From JBIOJB01 sp044450465 (lineage in GTDB: Bacteria; Chloroflexota; Dormibacteria; Dormibacterales; Dormibacteraceae): a DNA stretch of 24,705 nt. This document shows, piece by piece, positions 1-8,599 of the stretch. Both the position numbers and the translations under genes were made by a program. The notes under the pieces are model-generated. The model saw only the letters and a list, made by a program, of their open reading frames with translations. It was not told the DNA's origin and ran no database searches. The stretch covers positions 1-24,705 of the forward strand of contig JBIOJB010000042.1 of assembly GCA_044450465.1 (NCBI GenBank). Direction: 5' to 3'. Within the stretch, counting starts at the first letter, position 1. Each line of letters starts with the position of its first letter.

Positions 1-1152
1 GCCACCACCATCCTCGGACCGCTGCTCGGTGGAGTGCTGGTCGACACCATCTCGTGGCGTGCGGCATTCCTTATCAACGTCCCGCTCGTCGCGGTCGCCA
101 TCTGGGCCACCTTGGCCCACGTCCCTGAGAGCCGCGACGAGAACGCGACGCCCAACTTCGACTGGCTTGGCGCCGTCGTGGTGGCTCTGGCGGTTGGCGG
201 ACTGGCGTTTGGAGCGATCTACGGCCAGCAGCGAGCGTGGCGCGATCCGATCGGTTTCATCGCACTCGGCGTGGGGGCGGTGTCGATGGTCGCGCTACCG
301 ATCCTGATGGTCAGGTCACCCCATCCGCTCATCCCGGTGCACCTGTTCAAGTCACGCAACTTCACGGTCACCAACATCTCGACTCTTTTGATCTACGGTG
401 CGCTCTACGTCACCTTCTATTACCTCGGGCTCTTTCAGCAGGGAACGCTGGGCTACACCGCCGCCGCAGCCGGCGCGGCCGGGATCCCGGGCAGCCTCTT
501 CCTGGTCTTCTTCTCAACGCGGTTCGGGAGCCTTGCCGCGCGGTTCGGACCCCGGTGGTTCATGGCGGCGGGGCCAGCCATCATGGCGCTCGGCGTGCTG
601 TGGTTCAGCCGGGTCCCGGCGGACAGCGCCGCGTGGCGCCTCGCACCGGGCGATTGGCACAGCTACCTTCCGCCGCTTGCCTGGGCAGTCGACTTTCTTC
701 CGGGCTCGATCATCTTCGGGATTGGCGTCTGCATGATGGTGGCGCCACTGACGACCGCGCTGATGACCTCCGTTCCGGTGAAGAACTCGGGCCTTGGGTC
801 GGCCATCAACAACGCCATCTCACGGGTCGGCCCCCAGCTCGCGGGCGCGCTCATCTTCATCTTTCTGACGGCGAACTTCTACTCGATGCTGGCGCCTCAC
901 CTGCCTGGAGTGGACGTAACCTCCTCCTCATTCAGGAACCAGGTCAGCCCGCTGAACACACCGCTTGACGCCACCCTCGTCGCCATCGTGCGCGACGCCT
1001 CGACATCGTCGTTTCACCTCGCCATGTACACAGGAGCCGCCCTGCTCGTGCTGGGCGCGCTGGTGAACGCGGTGGGCATCCGAAACGCGGGCGCTAAGGC
1101 CCCGGAGCCCGCGAGCGCCGAATCTGGACCGGTCCCAGCCGCCGGGGCCTAA
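1..1152 (+). CDS. MFS drug/proton antiporter, DHA2 (EmrB/QacA) type, 5' end missing
   Basis: The reading frame is open from the first base, so the gene begins outside the window and the first methionine at 34 is not the start. The first residues read ATTILGPLLGGVLVD, which resembles antiporter motif C (GPxxGGxL) at the end of helix 5 in 12- and 14-helix drug:proton antiporters. They are followed by the SWRAAFLINVP pattern typical of DHA2 exporters. About eight or nine further hydrophobic segments follow, with a loop near 205-215 of the visible part and an alanine/proline-rich cytoplasmic tail. In the family such proteins export drugs or other amphipathic compounds across the inner membrane using the proton gradient; the substrate cannot be read from sequence. 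It ends with TAA nine bases before the acyl-CoA ligase start, and that stop forms part of the putative -10 of the next gene. The family is secure, the specificity unknown. Confidence 0.9.
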   Translation, partial: ATTILGPLLGGVLVDTISWRAAFLINVPLVAVAIWATLAHVPESRDENATPNFDWLGAVVVALAVGGLAFGAIYGQQRAWRDPIGFIALGVGAVSMVALPILMVRSPHPLIPVHLFKSRNFTVTNISTLLIYGALYVTFYYLGLFQQGTLGYTAAAAGAAGIPGSLFLVFFSTRFGSLAARFGPRWFMAAGPAIMALGVLWFSRVPADSAAWRLAPGDWHSYLPPLAWAVDFLPGSIIFGIGVCMMVAPLTTALMTSVPVKNSGLGSAINNAISRVGPQLAGALIFIFLTANFYSMLAPHLPGVDVTSSSFRNQVSPLNTPLDATLVAIVRDASTSSFHLAMYTGAALLVLGALVNAVGIRNAGAKAPEPASAESGPVPAAGA

Positions 1153-1161
1153 ACTGCGAGC

Positions 1162-2721
1162 GTGGTCTTCAGGAGCCCGCACCCGGACCTGAACATCCCG
1201 AACGTTGCCCTGACGCCCTTCGTCCTCGCGCGGGCCCAGGAGCTGGGGCCGAAAGTGGCGATCGTCGAAGCTCCGACCGGGCGCTCCTACACCTACGGTG
1301 AGATCAACGCCGGGGTGCGGCGGTTCGCCGCCGGTCTGCACGCCCGCGGGTTCCGCAAGGGCGACGTGCTGGCCATCCTCTCCCCGAACCTGCCCGAGTA
1401 TCCCATCGCCTTCCATGGAGTCGCCACGGCCGGCGGCGTCATCACCACTCTTAACCCGACCTACACCGCCGACGAGATCGCCTACCAGCTCAACGATTCC
1501 CGGGCCAGGCTTCTCGTCACCATCCCGCCCCTGCTGCCGAAAGCTCAGGAGGCGGCCGCGAAGTCGAAGGTGGAGGAGATCGTGGTGTTCGGCGAGGCGC
1601 GGGGCGCGCTGCCGTTCGCCTCGCTGATGGTCGACGGCCAGGCGCCCGACGTGCGCATCGATCCGGCGGAGGACCTGGTCGCGCTGCCCTACTCGAGCGG
1701 CACCACAGGATTCTCGAAGGGCGTGATGCTGACCCATCGCAACCTCGTGGCGAACCTGGTGCAGGCGGGCGCCGCCATCGAGATCAACGAGCGGGAGAAG
1801 GTCATGGCCTTTCTACCCTTCTTCCACATCTACGGCATGACGGTGATCATGAACGCGACGCTGTATCACGGGGCGACGTTGGTCTCGATGCAGCGATTTG
1901 ACCTGGAGCCGTGCCTGGCGGCGGTGCAGGAGCACAAAGTGAGCCGCTTCTTCCTGGTGCCTCCCATCGTGGTCGTGCTCTCGAAGAGCCCGGTCGTCGA
2001 CAAGTACGACCTGTCGTCGGTCAAGATCGCGTTCTCGGGGGCGGCGCCCCTCGACGCCGACACCGCGCGCATCGTGAGCCAGCGCATCGGCTGCCGGCTC
2101 AGCCAGGGTTACGGCCTCACCGAGACGAGCCCGGTCTCGCACTGCGTGCCCGACAGCGTGACCGAGGTGGTGCCAGGCTCGGTCGGCATGATCGTGCCCA
2201 ACACCGAATGCAAGATCGTCGACGTGGCCACCGGCAGCGAGCTCGGACGCAACGAAGACGGCGAGATCTGGATCCGCGGGCCTCAGGTCATGAAGGGCTA
2301 TCTCAACAATCCGGAGGCGACCCGCAACGCCATCGATCAGGACGGCTTCTTCCACACCGGCGACATCGGTCACGTCGACGATCGAGAGATGTTCTTCATC
2401 GTCGACCGCCTCAAGGAGCTGATCAAGTACAAAGGGTTCCAGGTCGCCCCCGCGGAGCTCGAGGCGCTGCTCCTGTCGCATCCCAAGATCGCGGACGCCG
2501 CGGTGATCGGCGTGCTCGACGAGGAGGGGGAGGAGGTGCCGAAAGCGTTCGTGGTGGTCAAGGAGCCGCTCGACCCTGAGGAGATCATGGAGTTCGTGGC
2601 CGCCCGAGTGGCTCCCCACAAGAAGGTCCGGCGCGTGGAGATCGTCGAACAGATTCCGAAGTCTCCGACCGGCAAGATCCTGCGGCGGGTGCTTCGGGAC
2701 AAGGAGAAGGCCGCCGGCTGA
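1162..2721 (+). CDS. Acyl-CoA synthetase, 4-coumarate-CoA ligase-like (AMP-binding family)
   Basis: The 519-residue product is a full-length adenylate-forming enzyme. The phosphate-binding loop YSSGTTGFSKG starts at residue 177, the adenine/acyl motif GYGLTETSP is at 316-324, and TGD followed by VDRLKELIKYKGFQVAP marks the hinge to the C-terminal domain. The catalytic lysine of PTGKILRR is K505. Members activate a carboxylic acid with ATP and transfer it to coenzyme A. The pattern is closest to 4-coumarate-CoA ligases and bacterial medium-chain or aryl acyl-CoA ligases, so the substrate may be an aromatic or fatty acid. The GTG start at 1162 has no Shine-Dalgarno; TAAACT lies 6 bases upstream, which suggests a leaderless transcript. 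Its TGA overlaps the ATG of the next gene by one base, so translation is probably coupled, although the two enzymes share no obvious pathway. Confidence 0.9.
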   Translation: MVFRSPHPDLNIPNVALTPFVLARAQELGPKVAIVEAPTGRSYTYGEINAGVRRFAAGLHARGFRKGDVLAILSPNLPEYPIAFHGVATAGGVITTLNPTYTADEIAYQLNDSRARLLVTIPPLLPKAQEAAAKSKVEEIVVFGEARGALPFASLMVDGQAPDVRIDPAEDLVALPYSSGTTGFSKGVMLTHRNLVANLVQAGAAIEINEREKVMAFLPFFHIYGMTVIMNATLYHGATLVSMQRFDLEPCLAAVQEHKVSRFFLVPPIVVVLSKSPVVDKYDLSSVKIAFSGAAPLDADTARIVSQRIGCRLSQGYGLTETSPVSHCVPDSVTEVVPGSVGMIVPNTECKIVDVATGSELGRNEDGEIWIRGPQVMKGYLNNPEATRNAIDQDGFFHTGDIGHVDDREMFFIVDRLKELIKYKGFQVAPAELEALLLSHPKIADAAVIGVLDEEGEEVPKAFVVVKEPLDPEEIMEFVAARVAPHKKVRRVEIVEQIPKSPTGKILRRVLRDKEKAAG

Positions 2722-4151
2722 TGGGTGGATCCGAGATCGGGGTCGTCGGCCTGGCGACCATGGGCCAGAACCTCGCGCGCAACCTCGCCTCCCACGGCAC
2801 GCGTGTGGTCGTGTACAACCGCACCGGCAAGCGCACCGACGAGTTCATGGCCGAGCACGGCGCGGAGGGAGACATCAAACCAGCCCGCTCCCTCGACGAG
2901 ATGGTCCGGATGCTGACGGCGCCGCGCGCCGTCCTGATCATGGTCAAGGCCGGATCCGCGGTCGACGCCACCATCGACGAGCTGTCCGAGCTGCTGCGTC
3001 CGGGCGACTCCATCATCGACGGCGGCAACTCGCTCTTCCACGACACGCGCCGGCGGGCGGCGGCCGCCGAGAAGCTCGGCCTCGGCTACATAGGCGCAGG
3101 TGTGTCGGGTGGAGAGGAGGGGGCGCTGCACGGTCCGAGCATCATGCCCGGGGGACGGCGCGAGTCGTATCAGCACGTCGAGGACATGCTGACGGCCATC
3201 TCGGCCAAGGTCGAGGGTGTTCCCTGCTGCGCCTACATCGGTCCCGACGGCGCGGGGCATTTCGTGAAGATGGTCCACAACGGCATCGAGTACGCCGACA
3301 TCCAGCTCATCGCCGAGACATACGACCTCCTTCGCCATGGGGTCGGTCTCAGCCCGGACGAGCTTGCCGCCGTGTTCCGCGGCTGGAACGAAGGCCGGCT
3401 GCAGTCGTACTTGATCGAGATAACGTCCCACGTTCTCGCCAAGAAGGACGCGTCCGGTGCGGCGCTTGTCGACGTGATCGAGGACGAGGCCGAGCAGAAA
3501 GGCACCGGCCGCTGGACCGGTGAGTCGGCCCTCGAGCTGGGCGTGCCACTGACCGGGATCACAGAGGCGGTCTTCGCCCGCATGCTCTCGAGCCAGAAGA
3601 GCGGGCGGGTCAGTGCCGCCGTTGTGCTTAAGGGCCCGAAGCCGGTTCCCGTCGAGGCCGGGTTCGTGGCCGAGGTCGAGCAGGCGCTCTTCGCCTCCAA
3701 GATCGTCGCTTACGCCCAGGGCTTCGAGCACCTGGCGGCGGGTTCGAAGGAGTTCGGCTGGAACCTGGACCTGGGCTCGCTGGCGACGATCTGGCGCGGC
3801 GGCTGCATCATTCGCGCGCAGTTCCTCGACCGCATCAAAGACGCGTACGCCGAATCCTCCGATCTGCCGAACCTGATGCTCGCCCCGTTCTTCCGGGAGC
3901 AGCTCTCAGCTGCGCAGCCGGCCTGGCGGCGGGTCGTGAAGGCTGCCGTCGACCAGGGCATCCCGGTTCCGGCCTTCGCATCCTCGCTCTCCTACTTCGA
4001 TGGATACCGCCGAGCTCGCGGGCCGGCCAACCTCATCCAGGGCCTGCGCGACTATTTCGGCGCCCATACGTATCACCGCACCGACCGGGAAGGCTCTTAC
4101 CACACGCGCTGGGCGCAGGACGGCGAAGAGGTCAGGACCGACCAGCCCTAG
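2721..4151 (+). CDS. gnd: 6-phosphogluconate dehydrogenase, decarboxylating
   Basis: The enzyme oxidises 6-phosphogluconate to ribulose-5-phosphate and CO2 with NADP in the cytosolic pentose phosphate pathway. The 476 residues match the long, NADP-type family. The N-terminal Rossmann motif is IGVVGLATMGQNLARN, with an arginine (NRT) after the second strand that suits NADP. IIDGGNSLFHDT and GAGVSGGEEGALHGPS form the substrate site. The catalytic lysine and glutamate of HFVKMVHNGIEY fall at K183 and E190, the classical family numbering. The C-terminal tail RDYFGAHTYHRTDREGSYHTRW is the conserved substrate-closing segment. The ATG at 2721 overlaps the ligase stop (TGATG). There is no sign of damage. 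Downstream lies a lower-GC gap and then a convergent operon. Confidence 0.97.
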   Translation: MGGSEIGVVGLATMGQNLARNLASHGTRVVVYNRTGKRTDEFMAEHGAEGDIKPARSLDEMVRMLTAPRAVLIMVKAGSAVDATIDELSELLRPGDSIIDGGNSLFHDTRRRAAAAEKLGLGYIGAGVSGGEEGALHGPSIMPGGRRESYQHVEDMLTAISAKVEGVPCCAYIGPDGAGHFVKMVHNGIEYADIQLIAETYDLLRHGVGLSPDELAAVFRGWNEGRLQSYLIEITSHVLAKKDASGAALVDVIEDEAEQKGTGRWTGESALELGVPLTGITEAVFARMLSSQKSGRVSAAVVLKGPKPVPVEAGFVAEVEQALFASKIVAYAQGFEHLAAGSKEFGWNLDLGSLATIWRGGCIIRAQFLDRIKDAYAESSDLPNLMLAPFFREQLSAAQPAWRRVVKAAVDQGIPVPAFASSLSYFDGYRRARGPANLIQGLRDYFGAHTYHRTDREGSYHTRWAQDGEEVRTDQP

Positions 4152-4175
4152 CAGCAGCGATCTATCGTTGGCTAA

Positions 4176-4370
4176 TCAAGTCAATGTTGTCGCAGTCACG
4201 ACCAAGAGGCCGAATAGCCCAACGATCATTCGAAATATCAATTGAGCATCTTGGCTCTGACCTCGGGCCCATCCTGCAAAGAGTCTTCGGCCAAAGACCA
4301 AGCTGTGATTCCATCTAACGGCGTCGTGGATCAACATCACTCCAATCGCCAGGGCAATGACTAGTTTCAA
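4176..4370 (-). CDS. Possible tiny two-helix membrane protein (doubtful)
   Basis: This 64-residue frame has a hydrophobic N-terminus (KLVIALAIGVMLI), a charged middle and a second hydrophobic stretch near the C-terminus (LIFRMIVGLFGLLVVT), so it could be a helical hairpin. It would start with TTG, has no ribosome binding site, and lies in the same frame as kbl three codons after the kbl stop, so it could be read only by coupling or stop-codon suppression. The surrounding 4152-4379 gap is clearly less GC-rich than the rest of the window and contains nothing else I can recognise. It may equally be decayed or non-coding DNA; I do not recognise a family. Confidence 0.25.
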   Translation of the reverse strand: MKLVIALAIGVMLIHDAVRWNHSLVFGRRLFAGWARGQSQDAQLIFRMIVGLFGLLVVTATTLT

Positions 4371-4379
4371 ACGTCGCGG

Positions 4380-5573
4380 TCAGGCGGTTGGGCGTGATCC
4401 GATGGCGGCGCGAGTTTCGACAAAGGCCTGGACCGCTTTCTCGAGGTCCGCGCGAGAGTGCGCGGCGGAGACCTGCGTGCGAATGCGAGCCTTGCCCATC
4501 GGCACGACGGGATACGAGAAGCCGACCACGTAGACGCCCTTCTCGAGCATGAGGGCCGCCATCCGGGAGGCGAGAGAGGCGTCGCCGATCATCACCGGGA
4601 CGATCGGATGGTCGCCAGGGAGAATGTCGAACCCGGCGCCCGTCATTTGCGCGCGGAAGAACGCGGTGTTGTCCCGCAGCCTTTCGCGCAGATCGGCACC
4701 GTTCTGAATCAGGCCCAGCACGGTGAGGCTCGCGGCGGCTATGGGGGGCGCGACGGAGTTCGAGAACAGGTAGGGCCGCGAGCGCTGGCGCAGCATGGCA
4801 ACGATTTCCTTGCGCCCGGAGACGTATCCGCCGCTTGCTCCGCCCAGGGCCTTGCCGAGGGTGCCTGTGATGGCGTCGATCCGGCCGATCACTCCATGGT
4901 GCTCGTGAGTGCCGCGACCGCTCGCCCCGACAAAGCCGACCGCATGCGAGTCGTCGACCATCACGAGCGCGTTGTAGCGATCCGCCAGCGCGCAGATCTC
5001 GGTGAGTGGTGCAAGGTGGCCGTCCATCGAGAACACGCCGTCGGTGACGATCATTCGGAAGCGCGCGTCCGCGCTCGCCTTCAGCTGCTTCTCCAGGTCG
5101 TCCATGTCCCGGTTCGTGTAGCGGAGGCGCTGTGCCTTGCAGAGGCGGATACCGTCGATTATGCTCGCGTGGTTCAGGGCGTCTGAGATAACCGCGTCCA
5201 TCTCGTCGAGCAGCGCTTCGAAGATCCCTCCGTTTGCGTCGAAGCACGAGGAATAGAGGATGGTGTCCTCTGTGCCCAGGAATTCGGTGAGCGCCGCCTC
5301 GAGCTCCTTGTGGACCTCTTGCGTGCCGCATATGAAACGCACCGAAGCCATGCCGTAACCCCAGCGGTCGAGCGCCTCCTTGGCGGCCGCGATGACGGCC
5401 GGATGGTCCGCCAGGCCGAGGTAGTTGTTGGCGCAGAGGTTCAGCACCTGCCGGTCGTGCACCCCGACCATCGCTCCCTGCGGTCCCGCGAGAACACGCT
5501 CGCTCTTCTCGAGTCCGGCGCTTCGAATCTCAGCCAGCTGGGCGGTCAGGTGGGCGCGCATGCCCTCAAACAC
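4380..5573 (-). CDS. kbl: Glycine C-acetyltransferase (2-amino-3-ketobutyrate CoA ligase)
   Basis: This PLP enzyme cleaves 2-amino-3-ketobutyrate with CoA to glycine and acetyl-CoA, the second step of threonine degradation after Tdh. The 397 residues match the family length. Visible signatures are NNYLGLADHP (49-58), GTQEVHKELE, the aspartate-histidine pair in VMVDDSHAVGFVG (near 205-215), and the PLP lysine K241 in GTLGKALGGASGGY. The GTG at 5573 overlaps the end of tdh by 8 bases. An in-frame ATG at 5561 aligns better with the E. coli start (MRxxxxxQL) and is a good alternative. The close overlap indicates a tdh-kbl operon with translational coupling, as in many bacteria. Confidence 0.95.
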   Translation of the reverse strand: MFEGMRAHLTAQLAEIRSAGLEKSERVLAGPQGAMVGVHDRQVLNLCANNYLGLADHPAVIAAAKEALDRWGYGMASVRFICGTQEVHKELEAALTEFLGTEDTILYSSCFDANGGIFEALLDEMDAVISDALNHASIIDGIRLCKAQRLRYTNRDMDDLEKQLKASADARFRMIVTDGVFSMDGHLAPLTEICALADRYNALVMVDDSHAVGFVGASGRGTHEHHGVIGRIDAITGTLGKALGGASGGYVSGRKEIVAMLRQRSRPYLFSNSVAPPIAAASLTVLGLIQNGADLRERLRDNTAFFRAQMTGAGFDILPGDHPIVPVMIGDASLASRMAALMLEKGVYVVGFSYPVVPMGKARIRTQVSAAHSRADLEKAVQAFVETRAAIGSRPTA

Positions 5574-6599
5574 GGCTGGTCCAGTCGAGCACGACCTTGC
5601 CGCATTTGCCGGAGTGGGCCACCGCGAATGCCTGCTCGAACTGGTGATAGGGAAATCGATGGGTGATCACAGGTGAGATGTCGAGGCCGCTCTGGATGAA
5701 CACCGACATCTGGTACCAGGTCTCGAAGATCTGGCGGCCGTACACGCCTTTCACCGTGAGCATCTTGAAGACGACCTGCGTCCAATCGATGGCGAACTCG
5801 TGGTCGGGCAGTCCAAGGATTGCAACTCGACCTCCGTGCGCCATGTTCGCGATCATGTCGCGGAGCGCAGCCGGCTGACCGGACATCTCGAAGGCGACGT
5901 CAAAGCCCTCCGTCATGCCGAGGTCCTTCTGCACCTCGGCCAGCGATTGAGACCGGACGTCCACCGCTCGGGTCACGCCCGCCTTGCGCGCGAGCTCCAG
6001 GCGGTAATCGCTGACGTCGGTTATGACTACGTGGCGCGCTCCGTTGTGCCGGGCGACCTGGGCGGCCATAATGCCGATCGGCCCCGCGCCCGTGATCAGC
6101 ACATCCTCTGCCACGAGGCGGAACTGAGTCGCGGTGTGTACCGCATTCCCGAACGGGTCGAAGATCGCCGCGACGTCAAGGTCGATCTTGCTCAAGTGGG
6201 GCCAGAGGTTGCCGGCGGGCATCCGATAAACTCGGCGAAGGCGCCGTCTCGCTGAACCCCGATTCCAACGGTGTTTGCACACAGCGCCCGCCGTCCCGCC
6301 AGGCAGTTGCGGCACCGGCCGCACACGATGTGGCCCTCGGCGCCCACGAGCTCGCCGGGAAAGACTGACGTCACGCCCTCGCCGGTTCGCACGACCTCGC
6401 CGACGAACTCGTGCCCGACGACAAGGGGCGGACGAATCGTGTGCTGCGCCCACTCGTTCCAGCTCTCGATGTGAAGGTCGGTTCCGCAAATGCCCGTGCG
6501 AAGCACGCGGATCAGCACCTCGCCAGGTCCCGGCTCGGGATCCGGCACCTCCTCCAGCCAGAGGCCCGGACCCGCCTCCTTCTTGACCAGCGCTTTCAC
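5566..6599 (-). pseudogene. tdh: L-threonine 3-dehydrogenase, interrupted by a one-base deletion
   Basis: Tdh oxidises threonine to 2-amino-3-ketobutyrate with NAD and is a zinc medium-chain dehydrogenase. The N-terminal half reads VKALVKKEAG, ICGTDLHI (catalytic zinc Cys), GHEFVGEVV and the structural-zinc cysteines CGRCRNCLAGRRALC. The C-terminal half reads AAIFDPFGNAVHTA, LITGAGPIGIMAA (Rossmann), DVSDYRLELARKAG, EMSGQPAALR, GVYGRQIFETWYQM and SGLDISPVITHRF. The two halves lie in different frames. The join is at 6223-6230, between GAFAEF and MPAGNLW, where eight bases stand in place of nine; ATCGG would be ATCCGG if intact. All landmark residues are otherwise present, so the lesion is either recent or a sequence error. 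GTG at 6599 matches the family start; TATCCT lies 9 bases upstream. It is followed by kbl. Confidence 0.9.
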
Positions 6600-6822
6600 C
6601 GCACGGTCAGGATACTGGCCCAGCCGCGCCCAGGCGCCGGGCTCTGATCGGCATCGCGCCGAGATGCTTTCCGCCAATGGTCCTCTTGGTTGGGGGCCGG
6701 GGTCCCGATTGCGCACGGGCCATAGGTCCATGTGTCCGGATCGGCATCAGCGCTTCACTGTGACTCAACAGCCGTCCGGTTCAAATAAAAGCCCCAGAAG
6801 GGGTTGACAGGAGGAATCTTCG

Positions 6823-7398
6823 ATGAACAGTTCGATTCGGTGGAGAATCATCACCCTTCAGGTGGTGCTGATCGTCGTACTCGGCTTCGCCGCCGGTTTC
6901 GCCCTCTACCAGGGCAACTTCGTCACCAGCACGGTTCACGACGAGCTGCTGGCGCAGAAGATCTCGTTCCCGCCCGCGAGCCAGATCAAGCTGGGCGGAG
7001 CTCTCGACCCGACGGTCTACCCGACTGAGATCCGCGATCTAGCGGGCCAGCCGGTCGACAACGGTGACAAGGCTCGGGTCTACGCCAACGACTTCATCGG
7101 ACACCACCTTGAGGGCGTTGCTTCAGGCCTGACCTACTCTGAGGTGAGCTCACTCGCAAACGCGCACCCGACCAACGCCGTGCTGCAGGGCCAGGTGGCC
7201 ACGCTGTTCAAGGGCGAGATGCTTCGCGCCTCGCTGCTGAACTCCTACGGCTGGTGGGAGACGGGCGTTTACGCGACGTACGCTGGATACGGGCTTCTGA
7301 TCGCAGCCCTCGCAGTTCTCGGAGCTCTGGTCTACGAGCTCTTCATGATTGGGCGCAAGCCCCAGGCCATCAAGGTCGCGCAGAAACTCGCTGCGTGA
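6823..7398 (+). CDS. Uncharacterised membrane protein with two helices and an external domain
   Basis: I do not recognise the family. The 191-residue product has one membrane helix near 9-29 (ITLQVVLIVVLGFAAGFALY), an approximately 120-residue soluble part that probably lies outside the membrane, a second helix near 155-178 and a short basic tail. The soluble part is rich in Asn/Ala and has no cysteine pair or obvious catalytic motif. The start is certain: AGGAGG at 6809-6814 lies 8 bases before ATG. A small CCCC/GGGG hairpin (6792-6803) sits just ahead of the ribosome binding site. The 223-base gap from the divergent tdh start (6600-6822) shows no further gene. The gene is monocistronic and closed by the hairpin at 7417-7445. 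Confidence 0.8.
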   Translation: MNSSIRWRIITLQVVLIVVLGFAAGFALYQGNFVTSTVHDELLAQKISFPPASQIKLGGALDPTVYPTEIRDLAGQPVDNGDKARVYANDFIGHHLEGVASGLTYSEVSSLANAHPTNAVLQGQVATLFKGEMLRASLLNSYGWWETGVYATYAGYGLLIAALAVLGALVYELFMIGRKPQAIKVAQKLAA

Positions 7399-7416
7399 CG
7401 GCGCGTCAGGACGGCA

Positions 7417-7445
7417 AGGCTCCGGTGGTCCCCCCGCCGGAGCCT
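7417..7445 (+). terminator. Rho-independent terminator-like hairpin
   Basis: A perfect 9-bp stem (AGGCTCCGG at 7417-7425 with CCGGAGCCT at 7437-7445) closes an 11-base loop and is followed by CTTTCTATCTC, a modest T-rich run. It lies 19 bases after the stop of the membrane protein and between convergent genes, so it may also stop the kdp-side transcripts. Confidence 0.7.
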
Positions 7446-7471
7446 CTTTCTATCTCTGGCGACGGGCTCTG

Positions 7472-8599
7472 CTAAACCCCGGCGGACCCGGGCGCCGCCT
7501 CCCGAGACCGGAGGATGTGCACGTCGACCCCTGTGAGCGGTCTGATCACGGCGCTCGTCGTATCCCACGGTCTCCACGGCGCCCGGCGGCGGTGACCGAG
7601 CACCACCTCGGTCGCCTGAGTGTCGCGGATGTACTTGACCAGTGTCTCCGCCACGTCGCGTCCTTCCAGTCGCGCGAACTCTCCGTGGAGCTGGTGCGTT
7701 AGGGACGCGTACGAACCAAGCCAACCCTTCTGCTGATCGTTGAGCTTGCGAGTCCGAACCGCAACGACCGACAGCTTGGCTCCCTGCGTAGCGGCATAGC
7801 GGGCCACGCCGCGTATGCGTTCGTCCAGGCCGGGCTCGATCGACAGGCACAACACGATCCGCCCGCGAAATTCGAATGGTGACGGCGTGAGTGGCAGGTA
7901 GGCGGTCATCTTCCGATCCATGTGCTCGGCGGTGAGCCTGAGCGCGGTTTCTCGGAGCACGTTGAGCATCGCCGGGCGAAGCTCGCGCTGCATGCCGATC
8001 GCGAGCTGCGCGGGCGTGAGAATGGATCGCTCGCGGATGCGTTGGAGCAGGTCTTCAGGAGTGATGTCCACGTATTCGATCTCGTCGATCAGCTCGAGCA
8101 CCTCGTCGCCGAGAAGCGGCTCGCGCGGCTCGAAGCCGGCCACCTCCGCCACGGCCGTCGCGGCGCTCCGCACCGACAGCAGGTGGAGGGTTCCCAGCAC
8201 GACGATGCCGGCGCCCAGCAGGCGCGGCACGGATTCGATCCGGGGCCGGCCCTCTGTGTCGAGGCCCATCAGGTCGTCGATGCACACGACCTCCGGGTTT
8301 CGAGCGAGCGCGGCTTCGACATCCAGGGCCCTGACCAAGGACAGGTCGTGGCGTCCCGCGTGCACCACCTCCAGGCGGCGCAGCGCCACCGCCGGCTCGT
8401 CGTGAACCTCGTAGGACGCGACCACCACGTCCGTGCCGCGGCTTGCCCGCCGGCTCGCCTCGTCGAGCATCGCCGTCGTGGTGCCGCATCCGCGCGCGTA
8501 GCCAAGATAGACGCGAAGGATCGCCCGGCGGCGCCCTTCGCCCGTGATCTTCCGCAGCAGCTCGGCCGGATCTGGCCTGTGATCGTCCGTCGCGTTCAC
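7472..8599 (-). CDS. KdpD-like sensor paralogue with degenerate P-loop, plus USP domain
   Basis: The 375-residue protein follows the KdpD N-terminal plan, but the nucleotide site is changed. The P-loop region reads GYARGCGTT (residues 33-41), so the essential Lys of GxxxxGKT is Thr40. The Walker B-like strand EVVCIDDL and the following helix are kept, and ITPEDLLQRIRERSILTPAQLA corresponds to the KdpD stretch APEALRKRMRHGNIYAKDKV. Residues from about 250 to 370 form a second, universal-stress-protein-like fold (GRIVLCLSIEPGLDERIRG to VDVHILRSR). There is no histidine kinase. The GTG at 8599 overlaps the upstream stop in a GTGA arrangement, so it is co-translated with the intact sensor. A partner or regulator of the KdpD half, or a binder of another ligand, is inference. 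Longer starts up to 8689 lie inside the upstream gene and look non-native. Confidence 0.85.
   Translation of the reverse strand: MNATDDHRPDPAELLRKITGEGRRRAILRVYLGYARGCGTTTAMLDEASRRASRGTDVVVASYEVHDEPAVALRRLEVVHAGRHDLSLVRALDVEAALARNPEVVCIDDLMGLDTEGRPRIESVPRLLGAGIVVLGTLHLLSVRSAATAVAEVAGFEPREPLLGDEVLELIDEIEYVDITPEDLLQRIRERSILTPAQLAIGMQRELRPAMLNVLRETALRLTAEHMDRKMTAYLPLTPSPFEFRGRIVLCLSIEPGLDERIRGVARYAATQGAKLSVVAVRTRKLNDQQKGWLGSYASLTHQLHGEFARLEGRDVAETLVKYIRDTQATEVVLGHRRRAPWRPWDTTSAVIRPLTGVDVHILRSREAAPGSAGV

Noticed and set aside
2370..3731. Long open frame antisense to gnd (453 codons)
   Set aside because: It mirrors a fully conserved gnd gene; such antisense frames are common in high-GC DNA and the translation is low-complexity and Arg/Asp/His-rich.
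6600..6731. N-terminal extension of tdh up to 6731
   Set aside because: The extra 44 residues are not family-like; GTG at 6599 aligns with the known Tdh start and has a -10-like element before it.
6801..6814. GTTGACAGGAGG before 6823 as a third KdpE-type site
   Set aside because: Only one hexamer is present; nothing similar lies 11 bases away and it merges with the ribosome binding site.
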